Source: Legionella taurinensis
GTDB taxonomy: Bacteria; Pseudomonadota; Gammaproteobacteria; Legionellales; Legionellaceae
Assembly (NCBI RefSeq): GCF_900452865.1
Contig: NZ_UGOZ01000001.1
Coordinates: forward strand, 1,116,001-1,180,000
DNA length: 64,000 bases
Direction of reading: 5' to 3'
In this document: positions 18,470 to 26,816 of the stretch, in pieces
How positions within the stretch are numbered: position 1 is the first letter of the stretch
How the letters are laid out: each line of letters begins with the position of its first letter
Made by a program: the position numbers and the translations under genes
Notes under the pieces: generated by a model
Told to the model about the DNA's origin: nothing
Databases searched by the model: none
The model's input: only the letters and a program-made list of their open reading frames with translations

Positions 18470-20437
18470 TCATTGTAATGCAGGGGCATTCGTTTGCAGT
18501 AAATTCTGGCTCATCCGCTGAAATAATGCACTGGCAAGCAAGGCTTTGCCCGGGGCTTGTAAATCCGGCAATTGAGTGGAGGTCAAACGATCGGCCATCG
18601 CCACCAGGAATGATTCATTGGCTTTAAGCTCCTGTAAAAACAACGCCAGATGTTTTGCGAAAAGGGAGAAATGAGAGGCCATGGCAGGCGAATGGCCATA
18701 AAGCTGTTCTAAGGTTGCAACGATGGTTTCGCTGGAATAAGCGGTGAATGAATCAATCACCGGTTGAAACGATTGGCCTGGTTGCCTGAAAAAACCGGTG
18801 ATCAATTGATGGATGGGTAATTTGTTTCTGGTCGTCAAAGTGTAGAGCTTTCTGCTGTGTAAATCCGTGACCGTGTCGCTGTTGGCGTCATCCATTAATT
18901 TTTCATTGCTTATAAGCTCCAGGCATTGATGAAAACGTTGAGACAGCTGAAGAAAAATCGCTTGAATCTCCTGCGAAAAAACGGCGTTTCCCGCGGCCTT
19001 CAGGCAGTTCTCGGCTAAATTGTTTAACAGGGATTTTCTCTGCTTTCTTTTCTCCTTGACCGCATGCCTTAAGTCGTTTTGAGGATGGACAATCATGTCC
19101 GTGAATGTCGGTTCATGGCCTGGCGCGGATTTTTTCCCTTTCGCCTGTAAAATCAAACGATCGGTTTCAGGGATGGCTTGAATCAGTTGGCCAAAGTCAA
19201 GGGTGGCTTTAGTTAAAGCCAGTGCCGATTTAGATAAAAGAAACAGGATGGTAAACAGAAAAACAGTCAGGCAATAGACAAAGAAGGGATTCTGGTAAAA
19301 AGCGGTCAGCCCTCTCAGCTGAAAGCCTCCAGGTAATGTATTCATATGGTTCCTTGCCCTTGAGAGGGTTTTGTAATCCGCGAAGTCGATGTATCGCTGG
19401 CTAAATCGATCCGCAATGAGCTTGAAAGGAATTTTCTGATTTAACAGGCTATTTGCTGCTAAAATCATGTGTGCCGCTCCTCCGCACATGCCGTAGAGGA
19501 CCACCCGTTGCTTTTTTTTCACAAAATAGCGGGCAAAGGCGACCACATCCTCAGCCAACTCCTGGGGATGAGCCGCGAATTTGTTGGAACGCCTGGAGTA
19601 ATTCCGATGGTTGATAATGACCAGTTGCGTATCAAACAGTGCCTGAAACGAATAAAAACTGGTGTTCAGGTAACTATGCTCTGCTTGAAAGTGCCCAATC
19701 AGTGCCAGAACAACTGTTTTGTTTTTTTTGTTTTTTTCTTTAACAGAAAGTCCTTCGAGGACAATGCCATCGCGGGCCTGAATGAATAATTTTTCTACTA
19801 AATGGGTTTTGGTCTGGCTGGCTGCCATGGGGAAAAAAAACGACTGATTGAAATTAGCAGTAATCAGTTTATTGATCGCAATGCCCATATTGAATGGATT
19901 GACTTTGGTAATCGAGGGCACATCATTGGCAGCCTGGGTGACCCATGGACCCGGTTGCGGCTGGGATATCGAAAGCTCTCCCAGACAGGCTTTTTGGGTG
20001 TGCTCAAGAATTTTGCGATCCGATGAAGACGGGCAGGATTGGTAATTGATGGTTTGAACTAACTGAATAAAAGCAGTCAGGATGGTGCGGGGCTCCTGCA
20101 CTAACAAGAGAAAATGACCATTATAGTAGTCAAGCATCCCAAACAGGGTGTTTTTTAGCACCCTAAACGCCGCGGAGTGTCTATCTAACAAACTCATTTG
20201 TTTGTCCAGTAGCAGAATGCAAAAATAAACCGCATCAATGCATTGTTGGCACTTCGTTGTTAACCGGGGCTTATGAATCATTTCGCGAGAAATGTTGGAG
20301 CCCAGCCAAAAGGCCAGGACCCTTTTGAAAAACAGGTTTTTCTCATTTTCCGAGGCATGAACCAATTCCTTGATGAGGATGTTCCTGTCGTCAAAATGGT
20401 TCAAGGCCTGTAGGAGCCTTTTTTTTGAAATCAGCAT
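18470..20437 (-). CDS. Large orphan protein with an alpha/beta-hydrolase-like core
   Basis: A 655-residue protein that I do not recognise as a named family. Residues 240-345 look like an alpha/beta-hydrolase core: a beta strand (TVVLALIGHF), a second (TQLVIINHRNYS) and a nucleophile-elbow-like GMCGGA at 316-321 with Cys318 where Ser is usual. One strongly hydrophobic segment lies at about 386-402, followed by basic and helical regions. No signal peptide. Size, single membrane segment and orphan status are typical of secreted Legionella proteins, but that is inference. A minus-strand TATAAT at 20467-20472 with TTCAAT 18 bp upstream is a good promoter; the ATG has no clear ribosome-binding site. 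Confidence 0.6.
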   Translation of the reverse strand: MLISKKRLLQALNHFDDRNILIKELVHASENEKNLFFKRVLAFWLGSNISREMIHKPRLTTKCQQCIDAVYFCILLLDKQMSLLDRHSAAFRVLKNTLFGMLDYYNGHFLLLVQEPRTILTAFIQLVQTINYQSCPSSSDRKILEHTQKACLGELSISQPQPGPWVTQAANDVPSITKVNPFNMGIAINKLITANFNQSFFFPMAASQTKTHLVEKLFIQARDGIVLEGLSVKEKNKKNKTVVLALIGHFQAEHSYLNTSFYSFQALFDTQLVIINHRNYSRRSNKFAAHPQELAEDVVAFARYFVKKKQRVVLYGMCGGAAHMILAANSLLNQKIPFKLIADRFSQRYIDFADYKTLSRARNHMNTLPGGFQLRGLTAFYQNPFFVYCLTVFLFTILFLLSKSALALTKATLDFGQLIQAIPETDRLILQAKGKKSAPGHEPTFTDMIVHPQNDLRHAVKEKRKQRKSLLNNLAENCLKAAGNAVFSQEIQAIFLQLSQRFHQCLELISNEKLMDDANSDTVTDLHSRKLYTLTTRNKLPIHQLITGFFRQPGQSFQPVIDSFTAYSSETIVATLEQLYGHSPAMASHFSLFAKHLALFLQELKANESFLVAMADRLTSTQLPDLQAPGKALLASALFQRMSQNLLQTNAPALQ

Positions 20438-20466
20438 AACGGTTACGGCATGGAAGAAAGCAGGGC

Positions 20467-20496
20467 ATTATAATCTGGTTTTTTTGAATAATTGAA
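20467..20496 (-). promoter_or_regulatory. Promoter of the 655-residue orphan gene
   Basis: On the minus strand TTCAAT and TATAAT are separated by 18 bp, with the -10 about 30 bp before the ATG. This would give a very short leader, consistent with the missing ribosome-binding site. Confidence 0.5.
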
Positions 20497-20530
20497 GGGT
20501 AAAGGGGGGGAAAGTCATTCACGGTGTTCT

Positions 20531-20771
20531 AGTCCTATGGGACTCCGACCTAAAAATGGGGAACAAATTGTACTTTATTTAAATCGACAGACGGTTGGCG
20601 CCATAGAGTTCGTTGACGATGTTGATTAAAAGTACCGATTATCTTTACAATAATCCTATCCTATTAGGATTTTAATCGGTTGTTATAGTATTTTTAAATT
20701 TAATCCTACCACAATGGGATTAATAAATAATAAATCGAAACGCTTATATTAAGTCTGCTCCAGTAGGATTA
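20531..20771. repeat. Cluster of operator-like inverted repeats, about 50 bp apart
   Basis: Two 22-bp sites share the half-site TAATCCTA: 20651-20672 (7-bp perfect arms, spacer 6) and 20701-20722 (8-bp arms with one mismatch, spacer 6). A third half-site TAGGATTA at 20764-20771 sits right before the ATG at 20773, with a poorer left arm at 20750-20757. The sites are spaced 50 and 49 bp, about five helical turns. A separate palindrome, AGTCC-TATG-GGACT, lies at 20531-20544. The pattern recalls TATCC-N8-GGATA operators of HipB-type antitoxins but has a wider spacer. The cognate regulator is not present. Confidence 0.5.
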
Positions 20772-20772
20772 T

Positions 20773-20892
20773 ATGGCCAAGCAAATTAAAAAAATAAAGA
20801 CTCCCAACCTTCAACAGCCGTTAACTGATCCTCTCCCCAAAACAGAGCCGCCAGAAATTAGAAAAAACGGACATCCGAGATTTTCTGCCTAA
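20773..20892 (+). pseudogene. Short ORF behind the operator array, probably a truncated gene
   Basis: A 39-codon frame starting two bases after the last operator half-site. The product is basic and Pro-rich (KQIKKIKTP, PLPKTEPPE) and matches nothing I know. Because an elaborate operator array normally controls a full gene, I read this as the stump of a gene whose remainder was lost when the adjacent mobile DNA arrived. A second 30-codon frame at 20537-20629 is even less supported. Confidence 0.3.
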
Positions 20893-20925
20893 ACTGATTT
20901 GGGGTCAAATTGTTCAGGGAGGTGA

Positions 20926-21424
20926 TCATTTATTCAGGTCGAATAATACAAAAGACATCGACTTCTTATGCCTTTGGCAAATTTTCAAACTATGGTCGGC
21001 TAGTGTCAAAAATCCTCTTCTGTTAGAAATCATAGTCAATTCGTCAAGTGTGGCTAGTTGAATCGATTTTATTTCTTGCTCAATCATCACGCCTAAATCT
21101 CTAAGCAATTGTTGGTCTTCTTCATTCATTTCTCGTGGTTTGGGATCTATAAGACATAGAGTACCAAAATTTATCCCTTTTCTAAGTTTCAAGGGATAGC
21201 CTGGCATAGAAGCGAATGTTAGGATCATTAATTACCAAGGGGTTATCCATAAAACGCACATCTTCGATAGCGTTTGGTATGATAAATAAGCCTTCTTGAT
21301 TAATGGCATGGCCACAAAAAGAAATTTCCCGAGGGGTTTCACTGGCGTCAATTCCTTGTGCAGATTTAAACCATTGTCGATGTTCATCAACTAAACCAAC
21401 TAATGAAATCGAGACACCAAACAG
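20926..21424 (-). pseudogene. Broken GAF-GGDEF signalling gene
   Basis: Reading leftward from 21424, one frame gives a GAF domain (FGVSISLVGLVDEHRQWFKS, then EISFCGHAI and DVRFMDNPLV). After FYA near 21200 the frame shifts and continues as GYPLKLRKGINFGTLCLIDP and the start of a GGDEF domain (ATLDELTMISNRRGFL) up to FDLNK, where it stops. So the gene lacks its start, has a frameshift between the two halves of the GAF domain, and has lost the GGDEF active site. Intact relatives make or sense cyclic-di-GMP. Its 5' end is fused to an IS6 remnant. Confidence 0.8.
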
Positions 21425-21711
21425 TTATTTTTTAACAAACCGAGGGTCTTGTTCAATAATATTATTGAGGTATTTGATTGTCTAACCTTTATTTGAAGAG
21501 GTATGCCGCCTAAAATAAACAGGATAACCAAATGAAGGTTAAGCGTGTCTATGCCGGCCTTGTTGGCGCCACTTTTATCCATGGTCAGTTTCTCTGGAAT
21601 AGCGCTTGAACCTGTGCCTTTAACGTAAATAGTAGAGTGATCGACTTTTAAACCGCGCTCTAAGACCAACTCCACTCAGGGAATAAGCCAGATAACATCG
21701 CACTAACATTA
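21425..21711 (-). pseudogene. IS6-family transposase remnant, part 1
   Basis: Fragments of an IS6-type DDE transposase in shifting frames: LVLERGLKVDHSTIYVKGTG, a PEKLTMDKSGANKAGID block, LQIKVRQ, and by a frameshift IKYLNNIIEQDPRFVKK. A central deletion joins the HTH region to the middle of the catalytic domain. The gene's N-terminus continues beyond the inserted ISL3 copy A, at 23015 onward. The 3' end is cut off at the junction with the GAF-GGDEF pseudogene. Confidence 0.75.
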
Positions 21712-21719
21712 AAATAATA

Positions 21720-23006
21720 GGGTCTTTCCCAATTACGGGGGCACTCAATCAACAGCATAGTACTCTAACTCTGGTTCTATAATTTTCAAAGTTTTTAAAG
21801 CCATAGGCTCGTCTTTGAATCAATTTCATTTTTCTATGGAAGCCTTCGGTAATGCCGTTAGACTTGCTGAATCGCCACATTCTCACGATCTCTTCTTTCC
21901 AAGAATCTAAGGTTTTACCAAGAGCGCATAATGATTTGAAAGCGCTGTTTTTTAGTGAGTTGAGCATGTCCAGGAATTGAGGGATGAGCTGACGACAGCG
22001 AGGCTTATCTAATGTTTTCTTCATTAATATTTCATAAAGACTTTGTTGAAAATGATAGATGGATTCAATAGCGGGATTCTCTTTAAAGAAAGCGTCTCTG
22101 GTAATGAGTTGCTGAATGGTTAATTTGTCGGGTTTCTTGCGAAGTAGAGCTAATAGGCCGCGATTACTTTTTATTTTTGTTGATAGTTCCCGATAGGTTA
22201 GCATGCATTGATGCTGTAATAGTCGTATGACATGGAATCGGTCTGCGACTATTTTGGCATTGGGAAAGTATTTTTTAACTATGGAACGATAGGTGCTACT
22301 TAGGTCCATACAAATGACTTTAACTCTTTCTTTTCCCGGGAGAGAAGACAGATAGCTTTTGAGCGTACTCTCGCTCCTGCCTTTTACAATATCGAATATT
22401 TTTCTTTTTTTTAAATCACACAAGGTTGTTGCAAATCCTTGCTTACGACTAAAGAAATGTTCGTCTATCCCAAGGACTGTAGGACATAATGCATTGCTTA
22501 GCTCTTTATGTTGCTCTTGGTATTGTTTTTGATACCAACGCTCAATTGTGGCCTTACCTTTTTTGAATTGCTCAGCCAAATCTTTTTGCGAAACACCCCG
22601 CGTATGCTCATGAAAGACAGCGGCTTGGAGCCGCCATGTTGAACGTTGATGCTTATTAATTCCAGGGAACTGTTGATTGCCATAACGCTTACAGGTGTGG
22701 CAATACAATTTATAAGCCTTAAAACTTAAGATACTTCTTCGATGCCCTATAAGTTCATGATGAACTTTTCTCATATAAGAAGCTTTTTTACGAACTACCT
22801 TACTTTTGCAATGACCACAACGAGGAAGTCGATTATAAGAAAGTTCTAACCACAATGGTTGATAACCTTTCACTTTCCTTATAGAAAATCCGGGTAAATT
22901 TAGGATAAGATCATACTTCGGCACTTTAATCTCCTTTTGATCGTCAAATCAAGGAGTTAGATTACTCTAACTTAGATTAAAGTGCCCCCTTAAATGAGAA
23001 AGAGCC
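21720..23006 (-). mobile_element. ISL3-family element, copy A (complete)
   Basis: A 1287-bp element with imperfect terminal inverted repeats of about 26 bp (GGGTCTTTCCC... at the left and GGCTCTTTCTC... at the right, sharing GGGGGCACT inside). It is flanked by a perfect 8-bp target duplication AAATAATA at 21712-21719 and 23007-23014, the duplication size expected for ISL3. It carries one transposase gene on the minus strand and has inserted into the N-terminal part of an IS6-family transposase gene. Confidence 0.95.
21749..22924 (-). CDS. ISL3-family transposase (copy A)
   Basis: A 391-residue DDE transposase. An N-terminal zinc-binding module has CGHCKSKVV and CHTCKRYGNQ; a helix-turn-helix follows (VSQKDLAEQFKKGKATIERWY); the catalytic domain contains VLGIDEHFF, VICMDLSSTY and the C-terminal ITEGFHRKMKLIQRRAYGF, which holds the last acidic residue. 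All blocks are intact, so the enzyme is probably active. Copies B (when rejoined) and D encode the same protein. Confidence 0.95.
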   Translation of the reverse strand: MPKYDLILNLPGFSIRKVKGYQPLWLELSYNRLPRCGHCKSKVVRKKASYMRKVHHELIGHRRSILSFKAYKLYCHTCKRYGNQQFPGINKHQRSTWRLQAAVFHEHTRGVSQKDLAEQFKKGKATIERWYQKQYQEQHKELSNALCPTVLGIDEHFFSRKQGFATTLCDLKKRKIFDIVKGRSESTLKSYLSSLPGKERVKVICMDLSSTYRSIVKKYFPNAKIVADRFHVIRLLQHQCMLTYRELSTKIKSNRGLLALLRKKPDKLTIQQLITRDAFFKENPAIESIYHFQQSLYEILMKKTLDKPRCRQLIPQFLDMLNSLKNSAFKSLCALGKTLDSWKEEIVRMWRFSKSNGITEGFHRKMKLIQRRAYGFKNFENYRTRVRVLCC

Positions 23007-23055
23007 AAATAATATCTTTTTTAAAGTGTTTCCATTTAAAACTGAGTATTAAGGG
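23007..23055 (-). pseudogene. IS6-family transposase remnant, part 2 (N-terminus)
   Basis: Removing ISL3 copy A and one AAATAATA restores a continuous frame FKWKHFKKDIILMLVRCY, the conserved start of IS6 transposases, running from about 23050 across the insertion point into 21711. This proves that copy A landed in a pre-existing IS6 element. The sequence at 23055-23075 (GGAACCTCTGAAAAAA) may be its terminal repeat. Confidence 0.7.
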
Positions 23056-23161
23056 AACCTCTGAAAAAAATAAAATTTAACATGTTCCAATATTTTTTCG
23101 CGACAAAACCTTAAATTTTGATCTACTCTTAAAAAGTACCCTATTGTTATAGGACAAAATC

Positions 23162-23347
23162 ATGAAAAAGTCTTCAAAAGATATATCTAAAAGTAAAGTT
23201 AAGGAAAGTCTTAAAAGAGAGGATTTAAAAAATGTTTCTGGGGGTGCTCGCCTAAAAGATATATTAAATCCACCAGCGACCCATGAAGGCCCGCTTGATA
23301 TAGATGAGATTGAGCGGTTAATTAGGCAGGGAATCAAAAATCGATGA
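23162..23347 (+). CDS. Double-glycine leader peptide (bacteriocin/RiPP-like precursor)
   Basis: A 61-residue peptide whose first 28 residues are a typical double-glycine leader: a charged helix and then LKREDLKNVSGG ending at Gly27-Gly28. The 33-residue remainder is hydrophilic with a PP and an acidic centre (LNPPATHEGPLDIDE) and no Cys, Ser-rich or obvious modification motif. Such leaders are cut by C39-peptidase ABC exporters. The ATG follows AGGACAAAATC, a good ribosome site, and the frame is intact although everything around it is decayed. No exporter, immunity or modification gene is nearby. The product could be a bacteriocin, a signalling peptide or a non-lantibiotic secreted peptide. 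Confidence 0.6.
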   Translation: MKKSSKDISKSKVKESLKREDLKNVSGGARLKDILNPPATHEGPLDIDEIERLIRQGIKNR

Positions 23348-23360
23348 ATAATTATTTTAA

Positions 23361-23553
23361 TTAGGCAATCGGAAGCTCCGACCATCGTGTTGTGTAATGT
23401 GGGGATTTCAGTTGTCGCTTCATCGACTTGGATTTACGAAACCCTTCAGCAGCAAGTCGCATTGATCTCGGACCATATTTACGATTAATGCCATCAATAA
23501 GTTTCATGACTTTTTCAGAGTTCTGTCGAAAATTTTTCAAGCAGTTAAAGCCA
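23361..23553 (-). pseudogene. umuC: C-terminal remnant of a UmuC-type DNA polymerase
   Basis: The minus strand reads DGFNCLKNFRQNSEKVMKLI, then INRKYGPRSMRLAAEG and SPHYTTRWSELPIA followed by a stop. This is the C-terminal end of a UmuC/Pol V catalytic subunit. An in-frame stop lies just upstream of it and the polymerase domain is absent, replaced by IS6-derived DNA. It suggests that an SOS mutagenesis gene pair once lay here, perhaps on a mobile element. Confidence 0.75.
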
Positions 23554-23617
23554 TCCTATTTTTGGGTGTAGTTAAGCTGCAAGTTCATAAAACTGCTTCC
23601 AAGCAGGTATCTCTCCC

Positions 23618-24202
23618 CTATGTTCCATCTGTCCTTTTAAGCATCCGGTGCAATTCAACTCCTGTAATCGTTGCTTCTGCGGATTCAAATGATTTAAATC
23701 CAAGTGTATATTTTGTAATATTTTTGATACCGCGATGGTCTTGTTCCACTATGTTAGTGAGATAGTTTATTCGCATTATCTCAATCAATAAATGCCAGAA
23801 TCCATAAATAAATAATAGGTTATTGATTCGTTCCAGTGCTGCGGTATTTGAACCTGATTTATCAATATTTACCTTCTGTGGCAGACCAGTAGAACCCATG
23901 GCTTTTTTGGAAAACTTCAATACAGCAGAGCGATCTCGAGTTTCTGAAAGCATAAAATCAATGGTTTTACCTTCCTTGTCCACCGCTCTATAAAGATAAC
24001 ACCACTTGCCACTAACCTTGATGTAAGTCTCTCCATTTTCCAAGACCTACCTACAGGTTTCTTACGTTTTCTGAATGCTTCTTCCAGTTGCGGCGCATAG
24101 TAAACTACCCATTTTTGAACCGTTGAATGGTCTAGTGCTGTTCCTCGCTCAGCCATCAGTATTAGGTCTTTTTGGAAAATGGCGCCCCTTGAATTTAATC
24201 AT
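23618..24202 (-). pseudogene. IS6-family transposase, second decayed copy
   Basis: Starts near an ATG at 24202 (IKFKGRHF). About 20 codons are missing between FQKDL and MAERGTALDHS, and a frameshift near 24035 separates RKRKKPVGRSW from ENGETYIKVSGKWCYLYRAVD. The rest reads through the catalytic domain (VNIDKSGSN, NIVEQDHRGIKN) to KRTDGT. The sequence differs clearly from the first IS6 remnant, so these are two different elements rather than one copied twice. Confidence 0.8.
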
Positions 24203-24339
24203 ATCCTCTACTCTATTTTGGATTTTAGGGCGCGATTATAGGTTAGCCAGATTATTTGGCTCTTTCTCATTTAAGGGGGCACTTTAATCTAAGTTAGAGT
24301 AATCTAACTCCTTGATTTGACGATCAAAAGGAGATTAAA

Positions 24340-25302
24340 GTGCCGAAGTATGATCTTATCCTAAATTTACCCGGATTTTCTATAAGGAAAGTGAAAGGTT
24401 ATCAACCATTGTGGTTAGAACTTTCTTATAATCGACTTCCTCGTTGTGGTCATTGCAAAAGTAAGGTAGTTCGTAAAAAAGCTTCTTATATGAGAAAAGT
24501 TCATCATGAACTTATAGGGCATCGAAGAAGTATCTTAAGTTTTAAGGCTTATAAATTGTATTGCCACACCTGTAAGCGTTATGGCAATCAACAGTTCCCT
24601 GGAATTAATAAGCATCAACGTTCAACATGGCGGCTCCAAGCCGCTGTCTTTCATGAGCATACGCGGGGTGTTTCGCAAAAAGATTTGGCTGAGCAATTCA
24701 AAAAAGGTAAGGCCACAATTGAGCGTTGGTATCAAAAACAATACCAAGAGCAACATAAAGAGCTAAGCAATGCATTATGTCCTACAGTCCTTGGGATAGA
24801 CGAACATTTCTTTAGTCGTAAGCAAGGATTTGCAACAACCTTGTGTGATTTAAAAAAAAGAAAAATATTCGATATTGTAAAAGGCAGGAGCGAGAGTACG
24901 CTCAAAAGCTATCTGTCTTCTCTCCCGGGAAAAGAAAGAGTTAAAGTCATTTGTATGGACCTAAGTAGCACCTATCGTTCCATAGTTAAAAAATACTTTC
25001 CCAATGCCAAAATAGTCGCAGACCGATTCCATGTCATACGACTATTACAGCATCAATGCATGCTAACCTATCGGGAACTATCAACAAAAATAAAAAGTAA
25101 TCGCGGCCTATTAGCTCTACTTCGCAAGAAACCCGACAAATTAACCATTCAGCAACTCATTACCAGAGACGCTTTCTTTAAAGAGAATCCCGCTATTGAA
25201 TCCATCTATCATTTTCAACAAAGTCTTTATGAAATATTAATGAAGAAAACATTAGATAAGCCTCGCTGTCGTCAGCTCATCCCTCAATTCCTGGACATGT
25301 GA
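24340..25302 (+). pseudogene. ISL3 transposase of copy B, interrupted after QFLDM
   Basis: The first 320 codons match copy A without a difference in protein, then run into the IS3-family element and stop. The remaining codons (LNSLKNSAFKS to RVRVLCC) follow at 26572-26787. The protein loses the C-terminal ITEGFHRKMK block with the last catalytic residue, so it is inactive. Confidence 0.9.
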
Positions 25303-25362
25303 TGTGGTTCAATTGATTTGGACATACCAGTTAAGAGATAATTTGCTTAATTGGAGGTCACA

Positions 25363-25656
25363 ATGTCTACAAGAAGAAAATATACAAAGGAATTTAAACT
25401 GGATGCGGTTAGCTTAGTAACTGAACAAGGATACGCATGTTTAGACGCTGCCAGGAGCTTGGGAATTAATTCGAATATTTTGAGTCGCTGGATTCGAGAG
25501 GCAGCAGAGAATAATGAAAATGCTTTTCGTGGAAATGGTAAATTGACGGAAGAGCAACTTGAGATTCGCCAGTTACGAGAAGAAGTCAGAAGGCTGACAA
25601 TGGAGAAAGAAATACTAAAAAAAGCCACGGTCTTCTTTGCGAAAGAAGCGAAATAA
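25363..25656 (+). CDS. IS3-family OrfA (DNA-binding)
   Basis: A 97-residue protein with a helix-turn-helix (KEFKLDAVSLVTEQGYACLD, ARSLGINSNILSRWIRE) and a leucine-zipper-like tail (LEIRQLREEVRRLTMEKEIL). A run of seven A followed by G at 25617-25624 near its end is a likely -1 slippage site. Shifting there continues without a stop into OrfB, giving an OrfAB transposase. The ATG at 25363 follows GGAGG at good spacing. Confidence 0.93.
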   Translation: MSTRRKYTKEFKLDAVSLVTEQGYACLDAARSLGINSNILSRWIREAAENNENAFRGNGKLTEEQLEIRQLREEVRRLTMEKEILKKATVFFAKEAK

Positions 25657-25700
25657 AATATTCGTTTATCGCCCAACACAAGAAGACCTGGCCGGTTGGC

Positions 25701-26537
25701 ATGATGTGCCACCTCATGGGCGTTACTCCTTCTGGATACTATAGTTATCAAAAGCGGAAACAAACAAACCCGAACAATGAACCAGAACATCAAGAGCTAT
25801 TGGAGTGGGTTAAAAAAATCTCGGAATCCAGCAAGTTCTCGTATGGAAATCGCAGGATAAGGAAAGCACTGAATGCTCTTGGTTATCCGGTTGGTCGAAG
25901 AAAAACCCGTAGTTTGATGCGTGAGGCTGGTATTTTTGTTCGATATAAAAAGAAATACAAAGTGACAACAAACAGCAATCACAAGCAACCTGTTTTTGAT
26001 AATGTGTTAAACAGGAGGTTTCAGGTCAATGAGCCCAATCGTGCCTATGTGTCCGATATTACTTATATATCAACCCATGAGGGCTGGTTATACCTGACCG
26101 TGGTGATTGATTTGTTTTCTCGGAAAGTAGTGGGTTGGAACATGAGTTCGAGAATGAAGACTGATACGGTTTGTGATGCATTAACAATGGCCATTTGGCA
26201 GAGAAATCCAAGTTCAGGCCTTATTGTGCATTCCGACAGAGGCTCACAATATGCCAGTAAACAATATCGTGACCTTCTCAATCAATATGGTCTAGTGGGC
26301 AGCATGAGCAAAAAAGGTGACTGCTGGGACAATAGCGTTGCTGAAAGTTTTTTCGGTCGCTTGAAAGACGAGCGAGTACATTGGCGTAATTATCAAACCC
26401 GGAAGGAGGCAAAGCAGGATATCCTCGATTACATTACTATCTTTTATAACAATCAAAGATTACATTCGTCTTTGGATTATCAAAGCCCAAATCAATTTGA
26501 AAACCACTATTGGGGGCTATTGAAAAAAGTGGCTTAA
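25701..26537 (+). CDS. IS3-family OrfB (DDE transposase domain)
   Basis: A 278-residue frame in -1 relative to orfA, and open upstream to the A7G site (reading KYSFIAQHKKTWPVGMMC before the listed ATG). It has the HTH_21 region and the rve integrase core with Asp in YVSDITYI, Asp in VHSDRGSQY and Glu in DNSVAESFFGRLKDE, the DDE triad. It is normally made as the OrfAB fusion. Confidence 0.93.
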   Translation: MMCHLMGVTPSGYYSYQKRKQTNPNNEPEHQELLEWVKKISESSKFSYGNRRIRKALNALGYPVGRRKTRSLMREAGIFVRYKKKYKVTTNSNHKQPVFDNVLNRRFQVNEPNRAYVSDITYISTHEGWLYLTVVIDLFSRKVVGWNMSSRMKTDTVCDALTMAIWQRNPSSGLIVHSDRGSQYASKQYRDLLNQYGLVGSMSKKGDCWDNSVAESFFGRLKDERVHWRNYQTRKEAKQDILDYITIFYNNQRLHSSLDYQSPNQFENHYWGLLKKVA

Positions 26538-26571
26538 CTGGAGTGTACAAATTTGGTTGACCACGTCAATG

Positions 26572-26787
26572 CTCAACTCACTAAAAAACAGCGCTTTCAA
26601 ATCATTATGCGCTCTTGGTAAAACCTTAGATTCTTGGAAAGAAGAGATCGTGAGAATGTGGCGATTCAGCAAGTCTAACGGCATTACCGAAGGCTTCCAT
26701 AGAAAAATGAAATTGATTCAAAGACGAGCCTATGGCTTTAAAAACTTTGAAAATTATAGAACCAGAGTTAGAGTACTATGCTGTTGA
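26572..26787 (+). pseudogene. 3' part of the copy B ISL3 transposase
   Basis: Continues the interrupted transposase from LNSLKNSAF to RVRVLCC, followed by the copy B terminal repeat ending at 26816. It has no start of its own. Confidence 0.85.
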
Positions 26788-26816
26788 TTGAGTGCCCCCG
26801 TAATTGGGAAAGACCC

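Larger units (their letters stand above)
25300..26568 (+). mobile_element. IS3-family element inserted in ISL3 copy B
   Basis: A 1269-bp element. Its ends begin TGATGTGGT (left) and, on the other strand, TGACGTGGT (right), and both contain CCAGTTAA about 27 bp in. A 3-bp target duplication ATG lies at 25297-25299 and 26569-26571. It carries overlapping orfA and orfB frames in the usual IS3 arrangement. As both frames and the ends are intact, it is probably still mobile. Confidence 0.93.
24258..26816 (+). mobile_element. ISL3-family element, copy B, split by an IS3-family element
   Basis: Left part 24258-25299 and right part 26569-26816 rejoin, after removal of the inserted IS and a 3-bp duplication, to exactly 1287 bp, the length of copies A and D. 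The flanks differ (GATTATTT at 24250-24257, CAAAATAG at 26817-26824), so its target duplication is gone. The right flank is the interior of another copy (C), showing an adjacent deletion. Orientation is opposite to copy A. Confidence 0.9.

Noticed and set aside
20651-20771. Operators read as ends of an insertion sequence
   Set aside because: The palindromes repeat at 50-bp spacing and there is no transposase between them.
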